40,524 nt of DNA from Bacteroidales bacterium (lineage in GTDB: Bacteria; Bacteroidota; Bacteroidia; Bacteroidales; Muribaculaceae), in the NCBI GenBank assembly GCA_029224905.1, contig JAQXVL010000056.1, positions 1-40,524 on the forward strand. The letters run 5' to 3'. This document shows, one piece after another, positions 33,285 through 40,524 of this stretch; position 1 is the stretch's first letter, and each line of letters opens with the position of its first letter. Made by a program: the position numbers and the translations under genes. The notes beneath the pieces are model-generated. The model made no database searches. It saw only the letters and a list, made by a program, of their open reading frames with translations, and had not been told where the DNA came from.

Positions 33285-35108
33285 ATGCTGAACCAAATTA
33301 AGCGATATATTTTCACCTATCTGTTTGTACTTGTGGTATTCGCCATCGAGCGAGCCGTATTTGTCGGCGTCTACAGCAGTACAATCAACCTCGCCGGGGT
33401 GGCTGACTTCTTCAGCATCCTTGCTCACGGCGTGCCGATGGACTTGGCAGTGGCGGGCTATCTGACCATTCTGCCCGGGCTGTTGCTCGTCGTCGAATCG
33501 GCGCTCAACCAACGCAAAAAATGGCTCAAGTGGGTCGAAACGGGCTATCTTATCTTGGCAAGCCTCATCGTGTCGCTGATATTTGTCGTCGACCTTATGC
33601 TGTACGACTATTGGGGATTCCGTCTCGACATGACCCCGGTTTTCTACTTCACCTCGTCGCCTGCCGACGCGCTGGCAAGCATCTCCGCATGGGCTGCTGT
33701 CGGCGGTTTTGCCGTTGTGCTACTCTGGGCAGCCGCTGTGTTTGTCGGCTTATACTTTCTTTATGTAAAGCCTGAATTTGCTCGCCCTGAGCGCCGCCGT
33801 TGGCTTACGTCGGCTGTTATGCTGCTTGCCACAGCGGCTCTGTTTATCCCCATCCGCGGTGGATTTACCGTGTCGACGATGAACCTCAGCAAGGCATATT
33901 TCAGCCAAAATCAAGGCTACAACCATGCCGCCATCAATCCCGCATTCAGCCTGCTCTACAGCGCTTCGCACCAAACCGATTTCGGTACGCAATTTCGCTA
34001 CCTTACCGACCAACGGCGTGCGGAAGTTATGGCGCAGATTGCTCCGACGGCTGACAATTCCGACGTTCCGACGATTCTCAACACAACTCGTCCCGACGTT
34101 ATCATTGTGATTCTTGAAAGTTTTTCGAACCATATACTGCCCGTCACAGGGGGCGAACCGATTGCGATGAGCCTCGACAGCATCGCCCGCCAAGGCTTGA
34201 CGTTCACGCGGTTTTATGCCAACTCGTTCCGCACCGACCGCGGCTTGACGTCAATCATCAGCGGCTATCCCGCTCAGCCCACGACGAGCATAATGAAATA
34301 CGTCGAAAAAGCCGAGACGCTGCCGTCGATACCCAAAAGTATGAAAGCGGCAGGCTACGACCCGGCATACTACTATGGCGGCGACGCCGATTTTACCAAC
34401 ATGAACGCCTACTTGGTGTCGTGCGGCTTTGAGCGAATCATCAGCGACAAAGATTTCGCGCTTTCGCAGAAGATGAGCAAATGGGGCGCAAACGACGGCG
34501 ACCTCGTCGACCGTTTTCTTGCCGACTATCTTGCCGAGAAGCCCGCAAAGCCGCGTCTGCGCATCGTGCAAACGTCGAGTAGTCACGAGCCTTTCAACGT
34601 GCCCTACAACCGCTTTGCCGACCCGCGTGCAAATGCCTTTGCCTACGCCGACGCTGCAGTCGGGCGGCTTGTGCGCACCATTCGCCAAAAAGGCAACTGG
34701 GCAAACACGCTCTTCGTTTTTGTCCCCGACCACTACGGCTGCTACCCCGAACTGACCGACAAAGCCGCTCGTCACGCCATTCCGCTGATTTTCGCAGGTG
34801 GTGCGCTCGCGCGTACAGGCATCGATGATACCTACGCTTCGCAAATCGACTTGGCTGCAACCCTGCTCTGTCAGTTAGGCATCGGCCATAGCGAATTCGC
34901 GTTCAGCAAAAACGTGCTTAACCCGAATTCGCCGCATTTCGCCTACATCTCCGAGCCGGGAATCTTCGGCATCATCTCTGAGGAAAATACCTACATATAC
35001 AACTACGAGGCAGAGTCTGCCATCGTCGACACAGGTGCGACTTCCTTCAATGCCGAACGTGCCAAGGCTTTCATCCAAACCCTTTACAACGACTTAGATA
35101 AACGCTGA
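33285..35108 (+). CDS. LTA synthase/sulfatase-family membrane enzyme
   Basis: 607 residues from ATG 33285 (MLNQIKRYIFTYLFVLVVFAIERA); the track's 53-residue extension crosses the promoter. About five transmembrane helices fill residues 8-200. The extracytoplasmic sulfatase-fold domain starts near 260: RPDVIIVILESFSNHILPV (metal-ligand Glu) and FTRFYANSFRTDRGLTSIISGYPAQP (nucleophile Thr/Ser region), later VQTSSSHEPFNVP and FVPDHYGCYP. The family transfers phosphoglycerol or phosphoethanolamine to glycolipids. In a Gram-negative bacterium the acceptor is probably an envelope glycan or lipid; this is inference. The PAP2 gene follows after 1 bp. Confidence 0.9.
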   Translation: MLNQIKRYIFTYLFVLVVFAIERAVFVGVYSSTINLAGVADFFSILAHGVPMDLAVAGYLTILPGLLLVVESALNQRKKWLKWVETGYLILASLIVSLIFVVDLMLYDYWGFRLDMTPVFYFTSSPADALASISAWAAVGGFAVVLLWAAAVFVGLYFLYVKPEFARPERRRWLTSAVMLLATAALFIPIRGGFTVSTMNLSKAYFSQNQGYNHAAINPAFSLLYSASHQTDFGTQFRYLTDQRRAEVMAQIAPTADNSDVPTILNTTRPDVIIVILESFSNHILPVTGGEPIAMSLDSIARQGLTFTRFYANSFRTDRGLTSIISGYPAQPTTSIMKYVEKAETLPSIPKSMKAAGYDPAYYYGGDADFTNMNAYLVSCGFERIISDKDFALSQKMSKWGANDGDLVDRFLADYLAEKPAKPRLRIVQTSSSHEPFNVPYNRFADPRANAFAYADAAVGRLVRTIRQKGNWANTLFVFVPDHYGCYPELTDKAARHAIPLIFAGGALARTGIDDTYASQIDLAATLLCQLGIGHSEFAFSKNVLNPNSPHFAYISEPGIFGIISEENTYIYNYEAESAIVDTGATSFNAERAKAFIQTLYNDLDKR

Positions 35109-35109
35109 C

Positions 35110-35781
35110 ATGATAGAACTCTTACGAAGCATAGATACCGAGATTTTTCTCTCGCTCAACAATCTCAATACTCCGTTTTGGGACTCGTTTATGAGTATCT
35201 TTTCGGGGAAAATGATTTGGGCGCCTATGTATGCGACTATTGTCTACATCCTCTATACGAACCTCGACAAGCGCACCGCCACGTTCTATTCGCTGGCGAT
35301 AATCTTGACCATCGCCCTTGCCGACATGACATGCGCACGCATGTTGCGTCCTATGGCGGAGCGTCTGCGCCCGGCGAACCTCGACAACCCGATTTCAGGT
35401 ATGGTCCACATCGTGGGCAACTATCGCGGCGGCATCTACGGATTTCCTTCGTGCCACGCCGCCAATTCGTTCGGACTTGCCACGATTCTGTCGCTAATCA
35501 TCAGGAAGCGAACGCTCGCCGTGTTTATCTTCCTTTGGGCTACTGTCAACGCCTATTCGCGCCTCTATCTCGGCGTGCACTACACGGGCGACTTGCTCGT
35601 CGGTGCCATTATCGGCTCGCTCATTGCAATCGGCGTCTATTGGTTGGCGCAACGCATCGCTCGCCGACGTCTCGGCTATAGCCGTGCCTCTTTCACACAG
35701 TCGTACGTCCTCCCGGCTGTAGGACTTACAACCGTTTTCTGCATAGCCGTCTATTCGTTTACAGTATATTTCCGCTGGTAA
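35110..35781 (+). CDS. PAP2-family membrane phosphatase
   Basis: 223 residues with about six transmembrane helices. The acid-phosphatase signatures are in order: RPMAERLRP (Arg replaces the usual Lys of KxxxxxxRP) near residue 78, YGFPSCHAANS (PSxH) near 115, and SRLYLGVHYTGDLLVG (SRxxxxxHxxxD) near 155. It likely dephosphorylates a lipid phosphate such as undecaprenyl- or phosphatidylglycerol-phosphate, or a lipid A group. One base after the LTA-synthase-like gene, it probably processes lipid by-products of that enzyme. Confidence 0.92.
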   Translation: MIELLRSIDTEIFLSLNNLNTPFWDSFMSIFSGKMIWAPMYATIVYILYTNLDKRTATFYSLAIILTIALADMTCARMLRPMAERLRPANLDNPISGMVHIVGNYRGGIYGFPSCHAANSFGLATILSLIIRKRTLAVFIFLWATVNAYSRLYLGVHYTGDLLVGAIIGSLIAIGVYWLAQRIARRRLGYSRASFTQSYVLPAVGLTTVFCIAVYSFTVYFRW

Positions 35782-35842
35782 AAGCGCTCTAAGCCTCGTC
35801 GCAATTTTGCCGACGAAGGTTGCGAGTGTGAGATTTCTTTAC

Positions 35843-35850
35843 TATTTTTG
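35843..35850 (+). promoter_or_regulatory. Promoter element of the tRNA-Arg gene
   Basis: TATTTTTG, a TAnnTTTG match 19 bp before the tRNA; GTTG lies 20 bp upstream (35819-35822) as a weak -33 box. Confidence 0.6.
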
Positions 35851-35868
35851 CAGAACGAAAATCGGAAC

Positions 35869-35940
35869 GCACCCATAGTTCAATGGATAGAATATCGGAT
35901 TCCGGTTCCGACGATTGGGGTTCGACTCCCCATGGGTGTA
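35869..35940 (+). tRNA. tRNA-Arg (anticodon CCG)
   Basis: A complete cloverleaf can be drawn. Acceptor GCACCCA / TGGGTGT (first pair G-U), D arm GTTC...GAAT, anticodon stem TCGGA/TCCGA with loop TTCCGGT (anticodon CCG at 35902-35904), T arm TGGGG-TTCGACT-CCCCA, discriminator A. CCA is not encoded. It reads CGG codons. The track ORF 35848..36057 is an artefact across this gene. Confidence 0.95.
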
Positions 35941-35948
35941 CAAAGAAT

Positions 35949-35991
35949 GAGCGGCACAATCTCAACGAGAACTGCGCCGCTCTTGTTTTTT
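35949..35991. terminator. Terminator between tRNA-Arg and cdaA
   Basis: GAGCGGC / GCCGCTC 7-bp stem with additional inner pairing, followed by TTGTTTTTT. It ends the tRNA transcript 3 bp before the convergent cdaA stop. Confidence 0.8.
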
Positions 35992-35994
35992 CCC

Positions 35995-36774
35995 TTATTC
36001 GAGTTGGCGGGCAAATTCAGTTACTTTCGCTTCGAGTTCGGTAGGGTTGAGTCGTAGCGAGAGTTTTCCTTTATAAGCAATCGAGATAGCGCCGGTTTCT
36101 TCCGAAACGACGATAGCCAATGCGTCGGAAAATTGAGAAATGCCCAGAGCCGAGCGGTGGCGTAGTCCGAGTTGTCGCGGCACGTCTTCGTCGTGCGACA
36201 CGGGCAGAATGCATCCGGCAGCGCAGATTCGTTCGCGGTCGATTATCATGGCGCCGTCGTGGAGCGGGCTGTTTTTGAAAAATATGTTTTCGATGAGTCG
36301 GCTGTTGATGTTGGCGTTGATGATGTCGCCGGAGTTTTCATAGTTGTCGAGCGGCACGTTGTTGCGGATTACAATGAGTGCGCCGGTTTTTGATTTCGAC
36401 ATATTGATGCACGAATAGACCAAGGGCAACACCCATTCTTTGGTCTCCTCGCGGTTGTCGCTCTTTTTGCGCTTGAACATTGCGTGGAGGAAGTGCCATC
36501 GCTTGTGCGAGCCTATCTCAACCAGGAATCGCTTGATTTGGTCTTGGAAGATGATGACCAGAATCAGCAATCCGATATTCATAAACTTGTCGAGGATGCG
36601 CCCCGTGAGCTCCATTTGGAGGAATACGGATGCGACAAACCAAACGACGATGAACGAAAGTACACCGAGGAAGATGCTGAGCGTGCCCGATTCTTTCATG
36701 ATTTTGTAGACGTAGAAGAGAATCGTGGCGACGATAAGTATGTCGATTATGTCTTTTATCCCGATGTCGAACAT
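35995..36774 (-). CDS. cdaA: Diadenylate cyclase CdaA (c-di-AMP synthase)
   Basis: 259 residues. About three N-terminal transmembrane helices (IIDILIVATILFYVYKIM, FLGVLSFIVVWFVASVF, IGLLILVIIFQDQIKRFL) are followed by the DAC domain with catalytic SPLHDGAMIIDRERI (DGA) near 170 and LGLRHRSALGISQFSDA (RHR) near 205. It makes c-di-AMP from two ATP, a regulator of osmolyte/potassium balance. It lies 16 bp downstream of folP, as commonly seen in Bacteroidetes. The short linker and membrane topology match CdaA rather than DisA. Confidence 0.95.
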   Translation of the reverse strand: MFDIGIKDIIDILIVATILFYVYKIMKESGTLSIFLGVLSFIVVWFVASVFLQMELTGRILDKFMNIGLLILVIIFQDQIKRFLVEIGSHKRWHFLHAMFKRKKSDNREETKEWVLPLVYSCINMSKSKTGALIVIRNNVPLDNYENSGDIINANINSRLIENIFFKNSPLHDGAMIIDRERICAAGCILPVSHDEDVPRQLGLRHRSALGISQFSDALAIVVSEETGAISIAYKGKLSLRLNPTELEAKVTEFARQLE

Positions 36775-36790
36775 GGCTTGATGGCTGTTA

Positions 36791-37636
36791 TTATGGGTTT
36801 AACTTGGAAACTATGCGGCAGGCTTCAACGGCTTGGCGCACGTCGTGGACGCGAATAATTGAAGCGCCTTTGAGGAGGCTGACCACGTTGACGGCGGTGG
36901 TTGCGTTGAGCGATTCCGCCGGTGTGGTGCCGAGCAGTCGGTAGAGCATCGACTTGCGCGACATGCCGACCAAGATGGGCAGGTCGAGGGCTTTGAACAC
37001 GTCGAGACGTTCGAGCAACTCGTAGTTTTGGTCAAGCGTTTTGCTGAATCCGAACCCCGGGTCGATGATTATGTCGTTGATGCCGGCAAAAGCAGCTTCG
37101 GAGATTTTTTCGCCGAAATACTGAAGCATATCGCTGACAAGGTCGTCGTAGTCGGTCAGCGACGTCATTGTGTGCGGGTTGCCGCGCATGTGCATCATGA
37201 TGTAAGGCAGGCGGATACGCGCAACGGTTTCAATCATTCGGCTGTCGAGGCAGCCGGCGGCGATGTCGTTGACTATGTCGATACCCCAGTCGTCGTAGCA
37301 GCGTTGCGCCACATCGGCGCGGAATGTGTCGACGGAAACAATGATGTCGGGCGCTTCTTCTTTGACGATGCGCAGACCTCGGCTCAGTCGGCTGTATTCT
37401 TCGTCGGCGCTGATGTCGTCGGCACCGGGGCGCGACGAATAGCCGCCGATGTCGAGCATTTGTGCTCCTTCGTCGACGATAGTGCGAACGCGTCGGCGTA
37501 TGGTTTGCTCGTCGGTGCAGCGGCTGCCGTCGTAGAACGAGTCGGGCGTTACGTTGAGTATGCCCATCACTTGCGGACTGTCTACGCGGTAGAGCGAGCC
37601 GCGGATATTGAGTGTATATGGTTTGAAATAACTCAT
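36791..37636 (-). CDS. folP: Dihydropteroate synthase
   Basis: 281 residues. QVMGILNVTPDSFYDGSR near 22-39 is the diphosphate-binding loop; EGAQMLDIGGYSSRPGA, IIDPGFGFSKTLDQNYELLERL and the C-terminal IIRVHDV are conserved. It joins p-aminobenzoate to the pterin diphosphate in folate synthesis and is the sulfonamide target. It is first of a folP-cdaA transcript. The plus-strand ORF 37028..37870 is antisense. Confidence 0.96.
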   Translation of the reverse strand: MSYFKPYTLNIRGSLYRVDSPQVMGILNVTPDSFYDGSRCTDEQTIRRRVRTIVDEGAQMLDIGGYSSRPGADDISADEEYSRLSRGLRIVKEEAPDIIVSVDTFRADVAQRCYDDWGIDIVNDIAAGCLDSRMIETVARIRLPYIMMHMRGNPHTMTSLTDYDDLVSDMLQYFGEKISEAAFAGINDIIIDPGFGFSKTLDQNYELLERLDVFKALDLPILVGMSRKSMLYRLLGTTPAESLNATTAVNVVSLLKGASIIRVHDVRQAVEACRIVSKLNP

Positions 37637-37655
37637 CTCATTTCAGTTTCGGGTG

Positions 37656-37687
37656 CTAAGTTACCGCTTTTTTGTGGCTATTTCAAG
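37656..37687 (-). promoter_or_regulatory. Candidate promoter of folP-cdaA
   Basis: Minus strand: CTTG (37687-37684), 20-bp spacer, TAACTTAG (37663-37656). Each box has one mismatch to consensus, so this is tentative. Confidence 0.4.
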
Positions 37688-37711
37688 ACATTTGCCGCTG
37701 AAAATGCGCTC

Positions 37712-39058
37712 TTATGTCAATTGGTAGACAAAAACGGCGAGGATGGCCGCCGGGGCTACGAACTTGAGGCAGAACACGATGGGGCGGTAGAGCAGGCGCG
37801 CTGTTTTGCCGTTGTTGGTCAATTGATTGTGCAGCAGATTCTTGTCCATCATCCATCCGGCAAAGATTGAGAAGAATATTCCGCAGATGGGCATAAAGTA
37901 GTTTGCCGTGACGTTGTTGAACAGGTCGAACACGGTTTGCCCGAAGATTGTGAAATCGCTGAGCATGCCGAACGACAGGGCGCAGATGGTGCCAAACACG
38001 AGGGCTATGATGAAGTTGAGCAGCGACGCCTTTTCGCGCGACATGTGCCATTCTTCGCTGAAAAAGGCTATGGAGATTTCGCTCATCGAGATTGTTGACG
38101 TTATCGATGCCAGGAAGAGCAGAAAGAAGAATCCGGCTGCCCAGAATTGACCTCCGGCAGTTTGCGAGAAGATGTAGGGGAGTACCTCGAACACTAACCG
38201 CGGACCTTCGGCGGGCTCCATGTTGAATGAGAACAGGGCGGGGAAGATTATCAGTCCGGCAATGATGGCAAACACGGTGTCGAGTCCGGCGATGATTGAT
38301 GCACTCTTGACGAGCGGCACGTCGCGTTTGAAGTACGATGCGTAGGTGAGCAGCGTACTTACACCGAGGCTCAGCGAGAAGAATGCTTGTCCCATAGCGC
38401 CGAGCAGCACGTCGGGCGTAATTTTGCTGAAATCGGGGACGAACAAGAATTTCAGTCCTTCGGCGGCTCCCGGCATCATCAGCGATTTGACGCAGAACAC
38501 CACAAGGATGACAAACAGCAACGGCGTCATCAGATTCGACATTCGCTCGATTCCGCTACGCACGCCGCGGCGCAGAATCAGGTAGTTGAGCGTCAAAAAT
38601 ACTATTGTCCAATGCAGTGGGCGCATACTTTCGCCGGTGAACGTGCGGAAGTAGTCGGAGTAGTATTGCTCTCCGGCTTGCGACGAGAGTGCGCCGTTGA
38701 GCGAAGCAAAGCCGTATTCCAACGTCCAGCCTGCTACTACGGAGTAAAAACTGAGAATCATCAGTGATGAGAGTATGCCCAGATACGAAATCCAATGCCA
38801 TCGGCTGCCGCGGCGTTCCAGATTACGCAGTGCGCCCAAGACGTTGGTCTGCGAGGCGCGTCCGATGACGAATTCGCTGCATATCAGTGGAATGCCGATG
38901 ATGGCTACCATGGCAAGGTAGATAATCAGAAATGCGCCTCCGCCGTGTTGTCCGGCTTCGTAAGGGAAGCGCCAAATGTTTCCTAATCCGATTGCCGAGC
39001 CTACACTGGCTGCTATCACTCCGATTTTTGTGGCAAATAGTGTTCGTTGATTCTTCAT
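37712..39058 (-). CDS. Sodium-dependent transporter, NSS/SNF family (copy 1)
   Basis: 448 residues and about 11-12 transmembrane helices. KIGVIAASVGSAIGLGNIWRFPYEAGQHGGGAFLIIY is the NSS helix-1 signature with the unwound substrate/Na+ site (GLGNIWRFPY). ISMSEISIAFFSEEW near residue 315 is the conserved helix-8 region. Members import amino acids or related solutes with Na+. The substrate is unknown. Its start overlaps the end of the small membrane-protein gene by 4 bp; a second, clearly related transporter lies upstream, so the pair probably arose by duplication. Confidence 0.95.
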   Translation of the reverse strand: MKNQRTLFATKIGVIAASVGSAIGLGNIWRFPYEAGQHGGGAFLIIYLAMVAIIGIPLICSEFVIGRASQTNVLGALRNLERRGSRWHWISYLGILSSLMILSFYSVVAGWTLEYGFASLNGALSSQAGEQYYSDYFRTFTGESMRPLHWTIVFLTLNYLILRRGVRSGIERMSNLMTPLLFVILVVFCVKSLMMPGAAEGLKFLFVPDFSKITPDVLLGAMGQAFFSLSLGVSTLLTYASYFKRDVPLVKSASIIAGLDTVFAIIAGLIIFPALFSFNMEPAEGPRLVFEVLPYIFSQTAGGQFWAAGFFFLLFLASITSTISMSEISIAFFSEEWHMSREKASLLNFIIALVFGTICALSFGMLSDFTIFGQTVFDLFNNVTANYFMPICGIFFSIFAGWMMDKNLLHNQLTNNGKTARLLYRPIVFCLKFVAPAAILAVFVYQLT

Positions 39059-39342
39059 TTCCGTCTGTTTAGTTTGTCTTTAAGCGGGTCGATGTCGCTT
39101 GCCGACTGCTTTTTGTTAGGTTTTTTCTTTGTCTTTTTAGTCTTATGCCGTGTGGCTATGGTGTCGGCTTCGAGGCTGTCGATGGCGTTGAGCAGACGCT
39201 CGGTGGCAGTCGTTTGTGCTTCTGTAGAAGGCTTGTCGCTTGTGTCGGCATTGTGCATCGCCCATACGCAGACGATTGCCAGAGCACAGACTACGGCAAG
39301 GATTGTCAATCCCAAGCGCTCGCGACGTGTCAGCCTTTCCAT
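39055..39342 (-). CDS. Small single-pass membrane protein between two NSS transporters
   Basis: 95 residues: a basic N terminus, one transmembrane helix at about 11-30 (LGLTILAVVCALAIVCVWAM), then a polar stretch with ATERLLNAIDSLEAD and a very basic C terminus (KTKKTKKKPNKKQ). I do not recognise a family. It overlaps the downstream transporter start by 4 bp and its ATG overlaps the upstream transporter's stop region by 1 bp, so all three are translationally coupled. It may be an accessory subunit; that is inference. Confidence 0.75.
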   Translation of the reverse strand: MERLTRRERLGLTILAVVCALAIVCVWAMHNADTSDKPSTEAQTTATERLLNAIDSLEADTIATRHKTKKTKKKPNKKQSASDIDPLKDKLNRRK

Positions 39343-40524
39343 TAAAGTGATTCAATGATTTTGTTGATAAACACAATGGCAATGAGCAGCGGCGATATGT
39401 AGCGCACCACAAATACCAGTGCCGGGAAGATGCGCGACTTCATCGAGCCGTTGTTGGTCATCTCACGTTCCAAGAACGACTTCGGCAATACGTGTCCGAC
39501 GTAGATGCACACGGCGATTGCTACAAGTGGCAACATTATGTTGGCTGTAAAATAGTCGAGCAAGTCGAAAAATGTCATGCCGAAGAGCGTGTAGTCGCTC
39601 CACGGGCCGAGCGACAGCGACGATACGGTGCTCAGCAGAAGCAGCGGAAGCATAATGACTACGCATGCCGTGCGGCGACTCATTCCCGTTTTGCCCGTCA
39701 GAAAGGCGATGACCACTTCGCCGAGCGACACTGTCGACGTCAGCGCTGCTACGACGAGCAGGAAGAAGAACAGCAACGCCCATACGTAGGTCATATGCAT
39801 ATGCTCGAAAATCTGCGGTAAGGTGACGAAGATTAGTGCCGTACCATCTGTTTTGCCCTCGATGCCGAACGACTTCATTGCCGGGAAGATGATTAGTCCC
39901 ATCAAAATGGCAACCACAAATACCAGCGACGAAACCGTTACCGACGTGCGTCCCAGCCGCGTTGTCGAAGGGTAGTACGACGAGTAGGTTATCAAAATGC
40001 CCATACCCAAACTCAGCGAGAAGAATGCTTGCCCGACGGCGCTTATGAGCACATTGGCGTTCAGTTTGCTCCAATCGGGGCGCAGGAAGTAGTCGACGCC
40101 CTCGCCGGCTCCGGGCAACGTCAGCGACACGCCGCAGAGCACTACTAAGATAATAAATAGCGTAGGCATCAGCATATTAGCCATGCGCTCGATGCCTTTG
40201 TGCACGCCGCGCAGCAGTACGAACAAGTTGAGGAATATCATTATCGCGGTCCACATCACTGGCTTGAATCCCGACGTGATTGCCTCGTTCATTATGCCGG
40301 AGAAGTATGCCGTCGATTCGACCCCTTCGGGCACCGACGAAATTTCGCCGGTAAGCGACAGCCATAGATATTCGAGCGTCCAGCCCGACACAACGATGTA
40401 GAACGACAAAATCAAGTAGGAAGCCACGACGGCTATCGCTCCGACAATCCACCACGGCTTGCCGGGTGTCAGTTTCTTGAACGACCCGACGGCATCGGCT
40501 CCGCTGCCGCGTCCTAACGAAAAT
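39342..40524 (-). CDS. Sodium-dependent transporter, NSS/SNF family (copy 2, N terminus beyond window)
   Basis: The track begins at an internal GTG (40427), but the frame stays open to the window edge, adding GSFKKLTPGKPWWIVGAI and more upstream; the N-terminal helices 1-2 lie outside. The remaining 394 or so residues parallel copy 1: YLILSFYIVVSGWTLEYLWLSL, IERMANMLMPTLFIILVVLCGVSLTLPGA, ALTSTVSLGEVVIAFL and a related C-terminal MKSRIFPALVFVVRYISPLLIAIVF. It is the first visible gene of the transporter-small protein-transporter operon. Confidence 0.93.
   Translation of the reverse strand, partial: FSLGRGSGADAVGSFKKLTPGKPWWIVGAIAVVASYLILSFYIVVSGWTLEYLWLSLTGEISSVPEGVESTAYFSGIMNEAITSGFKPVMWTAIMIFLNLFVLLRGVHKGIERMANMLMPTLFIILVVLCGVSLTLPGAGEGVDYFLRPDWSKLNANVLISAVGQAFFSLSLGMGILITYSSYYPSTTRLGRTSVTVSSLVFVVAILMGLIIFPAMKSFGIEGKTDGTALIFVTLPQIFEHMHMTYVWALLFFFLLVVAALTSTVSLGEVVIAFLTGKTGMSRRTACVVIMLPLLLLSTVSSLSLGPWSDYTLFGMTFFDLLDYFTANIMLPLVAIAVCIYVGHVLPKSFLEREMTNNGSMKSRIFPALVFVVRYISPLLIAIVFINKIIESL

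Noticed and set aside
35848-36057. 69-aa ORF over the tRNA region
   Set aside because: It reads straight through the tRNA-Arg cloverleaf and terminator; not a protein gene.

Overview
This window looks like chromosomal DNA of a Bacteroidales bacterium, probably a gut Muribaculaceae- or Porphyromonadaceae-type organism; the genus cannot be fixed by eye. The evidence is a SusC/SusD pair, a type IX secretion (T9SS) C-terminal domain, a DUF4295 gene after rpmB-rpmG, an acyl-ACP thioesterase inside the ilv operon, promoters of the Bacteroidetes type (TTTG, about 20 bp, TAnnTTTG), and almost no Shine-Dalgarno sequences.

Layout. 0-2.5 kb: pepD (minus), then a tiny membrane protein and an OmpH/Skp-like lipoprotein. 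2.5-13.5 kb: a long untranslated leader, then a nutrient-uptake operon (SusC, SusD, HExxH zinc metallohydrolase lipoprotein, DUF4302 lipoprotein) and a separately promoted T9SS-exported choice-of-anchor-J protein. 13.5-18.3 kb: tsaD, an AAA/DUF4143 ATPase with three promoter-overlapping repeats, cinA whose 3' end is overlapped by a MITE-like element, and the rpmB-rpmG-DUF4295 ribosomal operon. 18.3-24.6 kb: the branched-chain amino acid operon ilvD-ilvB-ilvN-thioesterase-ilvC, preceded by what reads as a complete ribosome-mediated attenuator (leader peptide rich in Val/Ile/Leu, antiterminator, terminator). 24.7-27.6 kb: an ECF sigma factor, then a minus-strand M48 protease-nitroreductase-SDR operon. 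27.65-28.38 kb: a four-helix-bundle gene bracketed by two oppositely oriented arrays of exact 22-bp hairpin units. 28.4-35.8 kb: metG-xseA-xseB, prfB (minus, with a programmed +1 frameshift), an LTA-synthase/sulfatase-type membrane enzyme and a PAP2 phosphatase. 35.87-40.5 kb: tRNA-Arg(CCG), cdaA and folP (minus), and two NSS-family sodium symporters separated by a small membrane protein; the last one runs off the window.

Most of the window is core metabolism and translation. The stretches that ordinary annotation leaves unexplained are the ilv attenuator, the hairpin-array/four-helix-bundle cassette, the MITE-like element at the cinA end and the triple repeat at the ATPase promoter. All calls come from reading the sequence; no database search or folding program was run.
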